The notes: generated by a model from the letters alone, not told the origin. DNA of 64,000 nucleotides from Firmicutes bacterium HGW-Firmicutes-15 (GCA_002840245.1 PHAA01000010.1:1-64000), one strand, 5' to 3'; shown: positions 26,672 through 37,190, counted from the stretch's first letter. Numbers and translations are program-made.

Positions 26672-28144
26672 ATGCAATTGAAGGAAGTTATGCAGGGCAT
26701 TGACTATAGATTGCTGTCAGGTCAACTGAACCAGGATATTAGCGGTATTAGTTATGATTCCAGAAAGGTTAAAGAGGGTGACTTATTTATCTGTATAGCG
26801 GGTCTCAAGGTGGACGGACATGATTTTGTAGAACAGGCGATTCACAGAGGGGCAAAAGCTCTCTTAGTAGAAAAGGAAGTTCTGTCGCACCCTGCAATAA
26901 CAATTCTACACACTACTCAGTGTAGAATGGCAATGGCTATTGTCGCTTCTAATTTTTTCTGCCAACCTTCCCATGAAATAAAGACAATTGGTGTTACTGG
27001 AACTAATGGTAAAACCACGAGCACCCATTTAATAAAAGCGATCCTTGAAGAGCAGGGCAATGGGGTTGGTATCATGGGCACTCTTTATGCCCGCATGGGC
27101 GATAATCAGAGGATTTTGGGCAATACTACTCCTGAGTCGCTAGATATTGAAGAATTTATAAGTCTGGTCAGGGAGGAAAAAGGTAATTATTTAGTTATGG
27201 AAGTATCTTCCCATGCGCTCAATATGAGCAGGGTGGATAAAATAAAATTTCATGCAGCCGTATTTACTAACTTGACCCAGGATCACTTAGATTATCATTT
27301 GACTATGGATAATTATAAGGAGTCCAAATTGAAGCTATTTAAAAAACTATCTGAGCCAGATGGTCAGTTTGCGATTATCAATGCTGACGACCCAGCCTCA
27401 CAAGATTTCATGCAGGCCAGCGGCAATAATTATTATAGTTATGGCATTAATAATGAAGCTGACGTAAGAGCCATTAATCTGAAGAACAGGCTCAAAGGAA
27501 CAGAGTTTACAGTAGTATATCGGGATGGCAGTTTTAACATTGGAATGAAGTTGATCGGTTTGTTCAACGTATATAATGCCCTAGCTTCAATTGCTTTTGC
27601 TTTGAAGGAAGGAATTGAACCAGCTGTCATTAAGACTGCTTTAGAAAATGTTTCGGGAGTGGCAGGCAGGTTTGAACAGGTAGATTGTGGTCAGGATTTT
27701 ACAGTAATAGTTGATTATGCTCACACCCCCGATGGATTGGAAAATATTCTGAAAACAGGTCGGGAAATATTAGAAAACCGGATGATTACGGTTTTTGGCT
27801 GTGGAGGCGACCGGGATCGAAAGAAAAGACCCTTGATGGGTAGGATAGCGGCCCAGTATAGTGATTTCTGTATTGTTACATCGGATAATCCCCGCAGCGA
27901 AGAGCCGGAAGCGATTCTTGACGACATTATTCCCGGTCTGAAGGAAATAGAGAATTCACATTACGCTAAAATAGTGGATAGACGGGAGGCCATTCATCAA
28001 GCGATTTGCTTGGCGAAAAAAGGCGACCTGGTAATTATCGCTGGTAAAGGTCATGAAACCTATCAACTGGTTAAGGATCAGGTGTTGGAATTTGATGATA
28101 GAAAAGTAGCTCTAGAGTTCTTGAGAGGAAAAGCTTTACAATGA
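26672..28144 (+). CDS. murE: UDP-MurNAc-L-Ala-D-Glu:meso-diaminopimelate ligase
   Basis: A 490-residue Mur ligase adding the third stem-peptide residue. The ATP loop GVTGTNGKTTSTHLI and the DNPR motif (VTSDNPRSEEP), specific for meso-DAP rather than Lys, are seen. The frame extends upstream to 26633, but AAAGGAGG lies 8 bases before the ATG at 26672, which also gives the family length. Its stop overlaps the murF ATG (ATGA). Confidence 0.96.
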   Translation: MQLKEVMQGIDYRLLSGQLNQDISGISYDSRKVKEGDLFICIAGLKVDGHDFVEQAIHRGAKALLVEKEVLSHPAITILHTTQCRMAMAIVASNFFCQPSHEIKTIGVTGTNGKTTSTHLIKAILEEQGNGVGIMGTLYARMGDNQRILGNTTPESLDIEEFISLVREEKGNYLVMEVSSHALNMSRVDKIKFHAAVFTNLTQDHLDYHLTMDNYKESKLKLFKKLSEPDGQFAIINADDPASQDFMQASGNNYYSYGINNEADVRAINLKNRLKGTEFTVVYRDGSFNIGMKLIGLFNVYNALASIAFALKEGIEPAVIKTALENVSGVAGRFEQVDCGQDFTVIVDYAHTPDGLENILKTGREILENRMITVFGCGGDRDRKKRPLMGRIAAQYSDFCIVTSDNPRSEEPEAILDDIIPGLKEIENSHYAKIVDRREAIHQAICLAKKGDLVIIAGKGHETYQLVKDQVLEFDDRKVALEFLRGKALQ

Positions 28145-29520
28145 GGCTGGATTTAGATTTTGTAGTCGATAGCGTGAACGGAATTGTTATGGCAGGCAAC
28201 CAACAGGGCTGGGTGGAGGGAATCAACACTGATTCCCGTAAAGTAAAGCCCGGAGGGTTGTTTTTTGCATTGCAGGGTGAGAACTTTGATGGTCATGATT
28301 TTATCGCTAATGTTTGGGAGGCTGGAGCGGCTGCTGTGGTAGTATCCAGGCCGGTTGAGATGCCCACAGGTGGCAAGCCGGGAGCGGTAATTATGGTCAC
28401 GGATACACTGGAAGCTTTACAGAACTTAGCGGGACGATATCGACGGTTATTTGCTGTTCCGGTAGTAGCAGTAACCGGAAGTGTAGGTAAAACAACCACC
28501 AAGGATATGCTAGCTGATTGCCTGGCTCCGGTTTATAAAACATTAAAAACCCCAGGGAATTTTAACAATGAGATTGGTTTGCCGATAACCTTACTGAGCA
28601 TGGATGGAGAGCACCAGGCCGCAGTAGTGGAGTTGGCCATGCGTGCTTCTGGTGAGATTTCTAACTTGGCCAGGATTGTCAGACCTACTTATGCTATTAT
28701 CACCAATATTGAGCCGGTTCACCTTGAAACAATGAAGAGTATGGAGAATATCGCTCACGCCAAATGTGAGATACTGGAATTTATTGCCGAGGACAAATTT
28801 GCTCTTATTAACGGCGACAACGAATTGCTGCTCAAGACTGCCTCAAGATACCCAAACCCTAAATATACATTTGGGTATAGAAATGACTGTGATTTTCAGG
28901 TTGTTCAGGTCGAGAATGATAGAGCTGGTATAAATGTTGGATTAAGAATAGAGGGTAATATTGAAAATATTTATTGTCCGGTTCCGGCCAGGCGTTTAGC
29001 GGTGAACCTGGCAGCGGCAGTTGGAATGGCCTATATGATGGGAGTAAGCCTTGAAGACATTAAAAAAGGGCTGGCCCTATACGAACCCAGTGGCAATCGC
29101 TTGAATATTATCAATCTCCCGACAGGGGGCTCAGTCATTGATGATACCTACAATGCTAATCCATTATCAATGATGGCGGCACTGGAAGTCTGTAAAGATA
29201 TTAGTAGAGGGAGAAAGACTGTAGCCGTTTTAGGGGATATGCTGGAATTGGGGAATTATGAAATGGATGGACATATTCAGGTTGGCAAGAGGGTGGCGGA
29301 ACTGGAAATGGATATATTGGTAACGATTGGACATCGAGCAGAATATATTGGGCAAGGCGCTCTTCTTAATGGTATGCCTAAGGATAGGATTAAACACTAT
29401 CAAAGCCGGGAGGAAAGTTTGCCCTGGTTAAAAAAACATATTGGACAGCACGAAGTTGTCTTATTTAAGGGATCACGAGGGATGCAACTGGAGAAACTGG
29501 TGCAGAACTGGTTATCCTGA
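28141..29520 (+). CDS. murF: UDP-MurNAc-tripeptide:D-Ala-D-Ala ligase
   Basis: A 459-residue Mur ligase completing the UDP-MurNAc-pentapeptide. N-terminal substrate domain with NTDSRKVKPGGLFFAL, ATP loop VAVTGSVGKTTTKDML, TPGNFNNEIGLPITLL and the C-terminal VIDDTYNANPLSM motif are all typical. The ATG overlaps the murE stop, indicating coupled translation. Confidence 0.96.
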   Translation: MRLDLDFVVDSVNGIVMAGNQQGWVEGINTDSRKVKPGGLFFALQGENFDGHDFIANVWEAGAAAVVVSRPVEMPTGGKPGAVIMVTDTLEALQNLAGRYRRLFAVPVVAVTGSVGKTTTKDMLADCLAPVYKTLKTPGNFNNEIGLPITLLSMDGEHQAAVVELAMRASGEISNLARIVRPTYAIITNIEPVHLETMKSMENIAHAKCEILEFIAEDKFALINGDNELLLKTASRYPNPKYTFGYRNDCDFQVVQVENDRAGINVGLRIEGNIENIYCPVPARRLAVNLAAAVGMAYMMGVSLEDIKKGLALYEPSGNRLNIINLPTGGSVIDDTYNANPLSMMAALEVCKDISRGRKTVAVLGDMLELGNYEMDGHIQVGKRVAELEMDILVTIGHRAEYIGQGALLNGMPKDRIKHYQSREESLPWLKKHIGQHEVVLFKGSRGMQLEKLVQNWLS

Positions 29521-29541
29521 GATCATTGGAGGTACATTTAG

Positions 29542-30516
29542 ATGCACGAATACATAATAAACGCCTGGTTGGCAGCCGGAGTGGCAATATTAGTTTCCTT
29601 AGCAATGGGGCCTTTTATGATTCCTTTTCTTACTCGTCTCAAGGTGGGGCAGAGTATACGTGAAGATGGACCTCAGAGGCATTATGTCAAAGCAGGTACC
29701 CCCACTATGGGCGGAATTATCATTATTACTGCAATTATGGTAGCCAGTTTTTTATTCGCTGGTAATAGTAAAGAGGTACTGAGCGCGGTCCTGGTAATGT
29801 TGGCATTTGGGGGGATCGGCTTCTGGGATGATTATATTAAAGTGGTACTCAAAAGGTCTCTGGGTCTGCGGGCGAGGGAAAAGTTGATTTTACAACTGCT
29901 GATTAGTGTGATTTTTGGTCTGCTTTTGGTTTATTATCTGGGGAGGGGTACGGAAATCATTATTCCTTTTTCTGGAATGGTGATAGACTTGGGCTATTTA
30001 TATTTCCCGTTTGTTGTGGTGGTATTATTGTCGACAGCTAACGGGGCTAATTTAACCGACGGACTGGACGGCCTGGCGGCAGGAGTTACCTTTTTTGTGG
30101 CCATTGCTTTAGGAGTGATTTGTATCATGACTAGCCATGGTAATTTACTAATATTTAGTGGGGCTTTGGCTGGAGCCTGTTTGGGCTTTTTGGTTTTTAA
30201 CCGCCATCCCGCCAGGGTATTCATGGGTGATACTGGTTCAATGGCGATAGGAGGAGCAGTTGCAGCTCTGGCTGCGATCAGCAAGTCTGAAATCGCACTA
30301 GTGATAATAGGCGGGGTATATGTCATTGAAACTCTCAGTGTCATTCTTCAGGTGATTTCTTTCCAGACCACCAGAAAAAGAATATTTCTAATGGCCCCAT
30401 TGCATCATCATTTTGAGTTAAGGGGTTGGAAGGAAACCAAGGTGGTAAAACGCTTCTGCTTATTATCCCTGGGTTTTGTTATTCTAGGCTTATTAGGGAT
30501 GAAAAATATTGGATAG
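29542..30516 (+). CDS. mraY: phospho-MurNAc-pentapeptide transferase
   Basis: A 324-residue polytopic membrane enzyme making lipid I from UDP-MurNAc-pentapeptide and undecaprenyl phosphate. About ten TM segments. Conserved motifs include QHYVK-type loop 1 (QRHYVKAGTPTMGG), GFWDDYIKV, NLTDGLDGLAAG with its aspartates, FMGDTGSMAIGG and the HHH loop (APLHHHFELRGW). SD GGAGG at 29528. It overlaps the possible early murD frame slightly. Confidence 0.97.
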   Translation: MHEYIINAWLAAGVAILVSLAMGPFMIPFLTRLKVGQSIREDGPQRHYVKAGTPTMGGIIIITAIMVASFLFAGNSKEVLSAVLVMLAFGGIGFWDDYIKVVLKRSLGLRAREKLILQLLISVIFGLLLVYYLGRGTEIIIPFSGMVIDLGYLYFPFVVVVLLSTANGANLTDGLDGLAAGVTFFVAIALGVICIMTSHGNLLIFSGALAGACLGFLVFNRHPARVFMGDTGSMAIGGAVAALAAISKSEIALVIIGGVYVIETLSVILQVISFQTTRKRIFLMAPLHHHFELRGWKETKVVKRFCLLSLGFVILGLLGMKNIG

Positions 30517-30529
30517 GTGGTATACAATA

Positions 30530-31906
30530 ATGTATTTTTCAGGCAAGAGAATTCTGGTTGTTGGTTTAGCCAGGAGCGGCATGGCAGCGATAAATGCTTT
30601 GCATAAAAGAGGTGCCATTTTAACTGCTTATGATGCCAAAGCTAGCAAACTACTAGAGAATGGGATTGAAATATTGAAAGATATGGGTGTTGCCGTTTAT
30701 GTAGGTGTGAGCCCGCCTCTTTCAGGCGAAGGTCTTGATATGGTAGTTGTCAGCCCGGGTGTACCGCTGGGGATTACTCTTATCCAAGAAGCTTATGCTC
30801 TGGGAATACCGGTTATTGGAGAACTAGAACTAGCTTACCGGATTAAGTCAGATCAGGTTGAAATGTTTGCAATCACTGGAACCAATGGTAAAACGACAAC
30901 CACTGCTTTGTTGCAGGAGATTATGGCAAGAGATGGCAGGAAGGCGGCTGCTGGCGGAAATATCGGTGTTGCCTTGTGCAGCCTGGTTGATGAGATGGAT
31001 AATGGGCTTATTGTAGCAGAAGTATCCAGCTTCCAACTTGAAACAGCAGTGACGTTTAAACCCCATATTTGTGGCATTCTGAACATTACCCCCGATCATA
31101 TTGATCGCCATAAAACCATCGAAGAATATATACGTATTAAATCTAAGATATTTGACCAGCAAGATGCAGGGGATTTTCTTATTCTTAACTATGAAGATGA
31201 AAGGGTACGCGGGTATGAATGTCTGGCTAAATCACAGCTAGTCTTTTATTCTACGGAACGCTCACTTACAGAAGGGGTATTTATCGAAAACAGCCATATT
31301 TTCATAGCCAGGAAAGGTAAAACAGAGGCGATAGCTTCCCTGGAGGGTGTTCTCCTGCGTGGTAAACACAACCTGGAAAACATTCTGTGTGCAGTGGCTA
31401 TGGCATGTGTGGCTGGAGTGAACGGGGAAGTCATTCAAGGGTCTCTGCGCAGTTTCAAAGGGGTGAGACACAGACTGGAAGAGGTTGCCCTGCACCGAGG
31501 AGTACTTTATGTCAACGATTCAAAAGGCACTAATCCTGATTCCACGATAAAGGCATTGGAAGCCTTTGAACAGCCGATCATATTGATAGCGGGAGGCAGA
31601 GCCAAAGGTGGAAGCTATGCTGACGTCGCCCGGCTTATGGCAGCCAAGATAAAAGGGCTAGTTCTGCTTGGGGAAGCGAAAGAACTGCTAAAAAGTGCAG
31701 TAATGGATTATGGCTTTAAGAATATATATGAGGTAGATGATTTTCCATCAGCTGTATTTAAGGCCAGTGAGCTGGCTGATGCCGGCGACGTGGTATTATT
31801 GTCGCCAGCCTGTGCTAGTTGGGATATGTTCCCCAGCTATGAACATCGCGGTGACTTATTCTGTGAGTTGGTAGGGATGATAATTGCGAGAGATTCCACG
31901 TCCTAA
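30530..31906 (+). CDS. murD: UDP-MurNAc-L-Ala:D-Glu ligase
   Basis: A 458-residue Mur ligase adding D-Glu. Begins MYFSGKRILVVGLARSGMAA (Rossmann UDP site). The ATP loop FAITGTNGKTTTTALLQ, the NITPDHIDRHKT segment and KGTNPDSTIKALE follow. The frame runs back to a TTG at 30509 inside mraY, but AGGTGG at 30515-30520 places the start at the ATG 30530. Confidence 0.96.
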   Translation: MYFSGKRILVVGLARSGMAAINALHKRGAILTAYDAKASKLLENGIEILKDMGVAVYVGVSPPLSGEGLDMVVVSPGVPLGITLIQEAYALGIPVIGELELAYRIKSDQVEMFAITGTNGKTTTTALLQEIMARDGRKAAAGGNIGVALCSLVDEMDNGLIVAEVSSFQLETAVTFKPHICGILNITPDHIDRHKTIEEYIRIKSKIFDQQDAGDFLILNYEDERVRGYECLAKSQLVFYSTERSLTEGVFIENSHIFIARKGKTEAIASLEGVLLRGKHNLENILCAVAMACVAGVNGEVIQGSLRSFKGVRHRLEEVALHRGVLYVNDSKGTNPDSTIKALEAFEQPIILIAGGRAKGGSYADVARLMAAKIKGLVLLGEAKELLKSAVMDYGFKNIYEVDDFPSAVFKASELADAGDVVLLSPACASWDMFPSYEHRGDLFCELVGMIIARDSTS

Positions 31907-31936
31907 GCCGGAAGACCGGGAAAGGGGGGGAGCAAA

Positions 31937-33034
31937 TTGAGGCTGAAGAAGGGACCGCCTGACTTTATATTATTTATTACAAGCATTACCTTAATGGGAA
32001 TTGGTTTGGTGATGGTATTTAGTTCCAGCGCCGTGACCGCCAATGTGAACTATGGTGATGCTTACTATTTTTTTAAAAAGCAGCTAATGTGGGCGATTAT
32101 TAGTATAGTTGCTCTGATTGTAGTTATGAAACTGAACTTCTTACGGTTAAAAGATTTTGCCATTCCTCTAATGGTTATTGCAGTGGTTTGCTTAATCCTG
32201 GTAATTCCTCTGGGGATAGAGGTAAAAGGCGCTGTCCGTTCGTTTGCAGTGGGACCGGTTCGTTTTTCACCTTCAGAACTCTCCAAGATAGCCATGGTTA
32301 TGTTCCTGGCTCGTAGCCTGGATATTAAATCGGATAATATTTCTTCATTCACCAAGGGCGTATTACCATTTTTAGTAATGCTAGTGCTTATCTGCGGCTT
32401 AATTATGCTACAGCCCGATCTGGGGACCTCCTTTACTATCGCAGCGACAGTTTTCTTTATGCTGATGATTGCTGGGGCCCAATGGATACACTTGGGATTA
32501 ATAACTCTGTCTGGTGTAGTCGCTGTAGGAGCAGCTATTATCTTGGAACCCTATCGAATGGAGCGGGTTGTTGCTTTTATGAATCCATGGAAATATGCCA
32601 GTGATGAAGGTTTTCAGACCATTCAATCTTTATATGCTCTTGGGTCGGGGGGGCTGTTCGGTATGGGTTTGGGTAGAAGTCGGCAGAAGTTTTTCTACCT
32701 TCCTGAGCAGCATACGGATTTCATTTTCGCAATATTGGGTGAAGAACTAGGTTTTATTGGCGCCTTCCTGGTAGTAACACTGTTTTTGCTTTTTGCTTGG
32801 CGAGGGTTTAAAATTGCTATTAATGCTCCGGATAACTTTTCCCGGCTTCTAGCAGCCGGAGTTACTATTATAATAACTTTCCAGGCGGCCATCAACATTG
32901 GGGTAGTAGCCGGTGCTTTGCCAGTAACGGGTATAACTCTTCCATTTATAAGTTATGGTGGCACATCATTACTTTTCACCATGGTAGGCGTGGGATTGTT
33001 ATTAAATATTTCGCGATATAGTTCGCAGAGCTGA
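31937..33034 (+). CDS. spoVE: SEDS-family glycan polymerase FtsW/SpoVE
   Basis: A 365-residue protein with about ten TM helices. Family motifs: [10 protein letters not shown] in TM1, the P-S-E-L-S-K loop ([13 protein letters not shown]), LQPDLGTSF, the large loop with [23 protein letters not shown] and C-terminal [12 protein letters not shown]. It polymerises lipid II together with the cognate class B PBP encoded upstream. The TTG start follows GGGGGGGAG. FtsW and SpoVE cannot be separated by sequence alone. Confidence 0.93.
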   Translation: MRLKKGPPDFILFITSITLMGIGLVMVFSSSAVTANVNYGDAYYFFKKQLMWAIISIVALIVVMKLNFLRLKDFAIPLMVIAVVCLILVIPLGIEVKGAVRSFAVGPVRFSPSELSKIAMVMFLARSLDIKSDNISSFTKGVLPFLVMLVLICGLIMLQPDLGTSFTIAATVFFMLMIAGAQWIHLGLITLSGVVAVGAAIILEPYRMERVVAFMNPWKYASDEGFQTIQSLYALGSGGLFGMGLGRSRQKFFYLPEQHTDFIFAILGEELGFIGAFLVVTLFLLFAWRGFKIAINAPDNFSRLLAAGVTIIITFQAAINIGVVAGALPVTGITLPFISYGGTSLLFTMVGVGLLLNISRYSSQS

Positions 33035-33045
33035 GGTGTCGTACT

Positions 33046-34137
33046 ATGAAAATCATACTTACTGGGGGTGGAACGGGAGGTCACATATATCCTGCCCTGG
33101 CGATTGCCAGCGAAATAAAACGGAGAGATCCTGCCGTAGAGTTATTATACGTGGGAACAGAGAAGGGTCTGGAGAGCAAAATCGTTCCCCCCAGTGGGAT
33201 TCCTTTTAAAACCATTGATATTAGCGGCATAGACCGCTCTTCTATGTTAAAGGCAGGTAAAGCTCTAATCAAATTTCCTTTTAGTTTCTTTCAAGCACGT
33301 GACATTATTAAGGATTTTAGACCGGACATAATCGTAGGAACAGGAGGATATGTTTCTTATCCTATCGTATTAGCCGGTACTTTTATGGATGTAAAAACGC
33401 TTATTCACGAACAAAACGCTATTCCCGGACTGGCCAACCGTAATCTAGCTCGGAGGGTGGATTGTGTATTATTGACATTTGAAGAGGCTCGCAAATATTT
33501 AGATGCTAAATGTATCAAGCTTACCGGCCTTCCGGTGCGACAGGAAATCCTAACTATAGACCGGAAAAAGGCCAACTTTGGAGATAAGGGAAACAAGTTT
33601 ATTCTTCTGGCCTTTGGAGGTAGCCTGGGGGCGGCGAGTATTAACCAGGCCATGTTACAATTGGTGGAACGTTATAAAAATGAGGATATGGGGATAATAT
33701 GGATTGCAGGTCAGGCTGGGTACGAGGATATGAAAGAAGCTTTGGAGAAGATAGTCGACACCAAATCTTTGGTCTGTACTGTAAATATGTTGCCTTATAT
33801 GTATAATATTGAAGAGGCTTTAGCAGTTGCCGATTTGGCTATATGTCGGGCCGGGGCAAGCACTGTATGTGAATTGGAAGTGCTAGGCTTGCCTGCCATA
33901 TTAGTACCTTATCCTTACGCAGCTGAAAATCACCAGGAGAAGAACGCTCGAGCTTTAGTAGATAAAAACGCAGCTCTGATGATTATTGATGAATTCCTTG
34001 ATGGGGATACCTTATATAAAAAAATAGAAGAATTGCGAAAAAAGAAACAGATACTACAGGAAATGGGACAGAATATGATTAAGGAAGCTAGAACGAATGC
34101 GCTAAGAGATATTGTCGATGAAATCCTTGCGGTTTAG
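33046..34137 (+). CDS. murG: UDP-GlcNAc:lipid I GlcNAc transferase MurG
   Basis: A 363-residue GT28-family peripheral membrane transferase making lipid II. The N-terminal [17 protein letters not shown] and [10 protein letters not shown]-loops, the [15 protein letters not shown] loop and [31 protein letters not shown] for UDP-GlcNAc are all intact. It follows spoVE by 11 bases. A 149-base gap then precedes murC. Confidence 0.97.
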   Translation: MKIILTGGGTGGHIYPALAIASEIKRRDPAVELLYVGTEKGLESKIVPPSGIPFKTIDISGIDRSSMLKAGKALIKFPFSFFQARDIIKDFRPDIIVGTGGYVSYPIVLAGTFMDVKTLIHEQNAIPGLANRNLARRVDCVLLTFEEARKYLDAKCIKLTGLPVRQEILTIDRKKANFGDKGNKFILLAFGGSLGAASINQAMLQLVERYKNEDMGIIWIAGQAGYEDMKEALEKIVDTKSLVCTVNMLPYMYNIEEALAVADLAICRAGASTVCELEVLGLPAILVPYPYAAENHQEKNARALVDKNAALMIIDEFLDGDTLYKKIEELRKKKQILQEMGQNMIKEARTNALRDIVDEILAV

Positions 34138-34286
34138 AAATCCGTGTGGCTGGGTACGGTCCATTTACGCACATATTTTAACAGGTATTAGTAGGACATG
34201 CTTCTATACGTAATGTAACCACTTTTGTTAATTATGCATACTATACAATGTGGTAAGGACTTAAAAGTAGCAAAGGAGATGATGAA

Positions 34287-35675
34287 ATGACCACGACGTC
34301 AGCACAATGGGTTCATATGGTCGGAATTGCAGGAGCGGGGATGAGCGGAATTGCCAAAGTGCTTCGTGAAAAGGGTGTCAGGGTCAGTGGATCCGACCTG
34401 CAAATCAATGGCATAACTAGCAACCTTGAAAAAATAGGTGTGCAGGTGTATGAAGGTCATTCATCCTCTAACCTCAAGGAAGGGGTTGATTTACTAGTCA
34501 TTTCTTCAGCAATTCCAACGGATAATGTTGAAGTGCAGGTAGCCAAAGCCCAGAATATCCCGGTGCTAAAAAGAGGCCAGATGCTTGCTGCTATGGCAAA
34601 CGCTCATAAGGGCTTAGCGGTAGCAGGCGCACATGGAAAAACAACAACTACGTCCATGCTATACACGGTTTTAGCAGGATGTGGGTTGGACCCTACACTG
34701 ATCGTGGGAGGAGAGATTCAAGGGACTCAACTTAATGCTCGGTTAGGCAAAAACGAGTATTTCGTAGTTGAAGCAGATGAAAGCGATGCATCCTTTTTGG
34801 AACTCAGACCCTATGTAGCAATAGTAACCAACATTGAAAATGATCACCTTGATTTTTACAAATCTCTGGAGCGAATTCAAGATGCTTTTTGTCAGTTTCT
34901 CAACCAGGTTAGCCCCGACGGTTTCGTTCTCCTTTATGGGGGAGATAACTCTATTCAAACTATAAAGGGCGACTTATCAAGCAGGATTTTGTTTTATGGG
35001 GAAGACAGCAGCTTTGATTATTACCTGGAAAATTGGAAGCCCTGCGGAATGGGCTGCACTTTTGATGTTTATCATCAGAAAGAGTACCTCGGGCAAATTG
35101 GATTGTCTATCCCTGGTAAACACAATGCGTTGAATGCGCTGGCTGCTATGGCTGTAGCCATAGAATTGGGGCAGGATTTCAATCATTTAAAAAGTGCTCT
35201 AAAAGGCTTTCCAGGTGCCAAACGGCGCTTTCAAGTAATGGCTACTGTTGCTGGAATGACTATTGTAGATGATTATGCACATCATCCTACTGAAATTAAG
35301 GCCACAATCGAAGCGACTCGACAATTTCACCGGGGGCGGTTGATGGTAGTTTTTCAACCTCATCGTTATTCACGTACCAGCCTTTTGGCGGATGAGTTTG
35401 GTGAATCCTTCAGGGAAGCTGATCTGGTAATAATTACGGACATTTACGCCGCCGGAGAAAAGCCTCTGGTCGGTGTGAGCGGCGAATTAGTATACAAAGC
35501 AGCACACAATGCAGGAGCTAATGTTTTATATATTCCAACCGTAGATAGAATTGAAGATTATCTACTTGGGGAGTTGCGAGAGAATGATCTGTTGATAACA
35601 ATGGGAGCTGGAGACATATGGAAATTAGGAGTTAGGTTGGCTGAAAGACTTTCCGCATTGAACCCAACGGCTTAA
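34287..35675 (+). CDS. murC: UDP-MurNAc:L-alanine ligase
   Basis: A 462-residue Mur ligase adding L-Ala first to UDP-MurNAc. N-terminal VHMVGIAGAGMSGIAKVL, ATP loop VAGAHGKTTTTSML, EADESDASFL, DDYAHHPTEIKATIEA and FQPHRYSRT are diagnostic. ATG after AAAGGAGATGATGA. The preceding 149-base gap could hold its own promoter (TATACAAT near 34243), though no good -35 is seen. murB, which follows murC in many Firmicutes, is absent. Confidence 0.96.
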   Translation: MTTTSAQWVHMVGIAGAGMSGIAKVLREKGVRVSGSDLQINGITSNLEKIGVQVYEGHSSSNLKEGVDLLVISSAIPTDNVEVQVAKAQNIPVLKRGQMLAAMANAHKGLAVAGAHGKTTTTSMLYTVLAGCGLDPTLIVGGEIQGTQLNARLGKNEYFVVEADESDASFLELRPYVAIVTNIENDHLDFYKSLERIQDAFCQFLNQVSPDGFVLLYGGDNSIQTIKGDLSSRILFYGEDSSFDYYLENWKPCGMGCTFDVYHQKEYLGQIGLSIPGKHNALNALAAMAVAIELGQDFNHLKSALKGFPGAKRRFQVMATVAGMTIVDDYAHHPTEIKATIEATRQFHRGRLMVVFQPHRYSRTSLLADEFGESFREADLVIITDIYAAGEKPLVGVSGELVYKAAHNAGANVLYIPTVDRIEDYLLGELRENDLLITMGAGDIWKLGVRLAERLSALNPTA

Positions 35676-35694
35676 TCCTAGCGGAGGTGTTATA

Positions 35695-36951
35695 TTGGAT
35701 AAATTACTGGTAAGGGGAGGCAGAGCACTTAAGGGGCATGTAGAAATAAGTGGCTCTAAGAATGCTATTCTTCCCATCATGGCTGCCAGTTTAATGTGTT
35801 CTGGTGAAGTAATATTAAGTGGTGTACCTGATCTGGAGGACATCAATGTTATGTCCGAAGCTCTTACTATACTTGGAGCAGTTGTAAAACGCGAAGGAGA
35901 TATACTGGTGATTGACGGGAGCTCAGTTAACAACTGTGAACTTCCAGAATGTGTATCCCGGCGAATGAGAGCATCCAATCTGGTGATGGGGGCATTACTG
36001 GGCCGCTTCAAACAAGCCCGGGTGGCTTACCCTGGGGGGTGTGCTATCGGGTCCCGGCCTATGGATCTTCACATTAAAGGCTTTAAAAGTATGGGTTACG
36101 AAATAACGGAAGAACATGGTTTAATGGCCGGGAGGGCTGTATCTATTGCTGGAAAAGAAACCATGCTGGATGTTCCGAGCGTGGGGGCCACTGAGAATAT
36201 TATGATGGCCGCATCTATGACCCCCGGTACTACTATCATTCGGAATGCGGCTCGGGAACCTGAAATCGTCGATCTGCAAAATTTTTTAAACCGAATGGGA
36301 GCCCGAATTAAAGGTGCCGGTTTGGATGCTATTCGTATAGAAGGCGTGGATAGATTAGGGAGAGTCGAGCATACTGTAATACCTGATCGCATAGAAGCTG
36401 GCACATTTATGGTGGCTGCTGCTATCACCCGGGGAGATATTTGGATAGAGAATGTGGTCACAGAACATTTACAACCGGTGATAGCCAAACTTGGCGAGAT
36501 AGGGGTTGAAGTTTTACCCTGGGGGGGTGGGATCAGGGTGGTGGGCAATCCATATTATCATCCCACTGATGTAAAGACTATGCCATATCCCGGTTTCCCC
36601 ACGGATATGCAGGCTCAGATGATGACACTGCTTTCTACTGTGGACGGAACCAGCGTTGTGGTTGAGACCATCTTTGAGAATCGTTACATGCATGTCCCCG
36701 AACTTCGCCGCATGGGAGCGGATATTAAGGTTGAGGGAAGGGTGGCAATTATAAAAGGTAACCAGAGATGGGAGGGAGCCTGCGTGGAAGCTAGCGATTT
36801 AAGAGCCGGAGCCGCGCTAATCCTTGCTGGCCTGTATGCCAATGGAGAGACGCAAATTTTTCAATTAGAACATATAGATAGGGGCTATGAAAGAATCCAT
36901 GAAAAGCTGAAAAATATTGGGGCGGATATAGAAAGAATGTCGGTGTCTTAG
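35695..36951 (+). CDS. murA: UDP-GlcNAc 1-carboxyvinyltransferase
   Basis: A 418-residue EPSP-synthase-fold enzyme catalysing the first committed step of peptidoglycan synthesis. The [16 protein letters not shown] start, the catalytic-loop cysteine in [16 protein letters not shown] (the fosfomycin target) and [11 protein letters not shown] are present. The TTG start follows GCGGAGGTG. Its last codons and stop are part of a rho-independent terminator, so the upstream dcw transcript may end here. Confidence 0.96.
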   Translation: MDKLLVRGGRALKGHVEISGSKNAILPIMAASLMCSGEVILSGVPDLEDINVMSEALTILGAVVKREGDILVIDGSSVNNCELPECVSRRMRASNLVMGALLGRFKQARVAYPGGCAIGSRPMDLHIKGFKSMGYEITEEHGLMAGRAVSIAGKETMLDVPSVGATENIMMAASMTPGTTIIRNAAREPEIVDLQNFLNRMGARIKGAGLDAIRIEGVDRLGRVEHTVIPDRIEAGTFMVAAAITRGDIWIENVVTEHLQPVIAKLGEIGVEVLPWGGGIRVVGNPYYHPTDVKTMPYPGFPTDMQAQMMTLLSTVDGTSVVVETIFENRYMHVPELRRMGADIKVEGRVAIIKGNQRWEGACVEASDLRAGAALILAGLYANGETQIFQLEHIDRGYERIHEKLKNIGADIERMSVS

Positions 36952-36969
36952 ACATCGACATTCTTTTTT
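36934..36969 (+). terminator. strong terminator overlapping the murA stop codon
   Basis: AGAATGTCGGTGTC pairs with GACATCGACATTCT over 14 bp with a TTA loop, followed by TTTTT. The 5' arm is the last codons of murA. Confidence 0.9.
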
Positions 36970-36998
36970 GTATGCTTCATTATATTTTAATAATCTGC

Positions 36999-37004
36999 TA
37001 TAAT
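36999..37004 (+). promoter_or_regulatory. extended -10 promoter of the upstream duplicate
   Basis: TGCTATAAT, a perfect TATAAT with the TGn extension. The -35 is weak (TTCATT at about 17 bp). It lies just past the murA terminator and recurs in the second copy. Confidence 0.65.
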
Positions 37005-37048
37005 TTGCACTATGATTTCAGCTGTAAATGTATTGAGCGGAAAGCTTT

Positions 37049-37179
37049 GTGAGCTGGAAAATAAGTGGTTATAGTTAGGTAATTCAGATGGAAATCAAAT
37101 TGTAAAAGCAACCCAAGGATGTACTTTAATATATTGATATGCGTTTTAAAGGCGAGCCAGTTAAAAAACAAGGATTTAG
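37049..37179 (+). pseudogene. ftsQ: ftsQ remnant (two terminal fragments)
   Basis: The 5' fragment (from about 37049) reads V-S-W-K-I-S-G-Y-S then stop, homologous to the M-S-R-K-I-S-G-H start of the intact gene at 38331. About 600 bp of the middle is missing. The 3' fragment (about 37112-37179) reads K-D-V-L-stop-Y-I-D-M-R-F-K-G-E-P-V, matching the intact C terminus except for GAA to TAA and a shifted end. It cannot make FtsQ. Its retained leader still carries the promoter for the next two genes. Confidence 0.85.
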
Positions 37180-37190
37180 AAGGTGATTTA

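Noticed and set aside
36096..36548. 150-residue minus-strand frame inside murA
   Set aside because: Antisense shadow of a highly conserved enzyme.
37119..37190. N-terminal extension of DUF881 copy 1
   Set aside because: It is the out-of-frame translation of the ftsQ remnant; the ATG at 37191 has the SD and aligns with copy 2.
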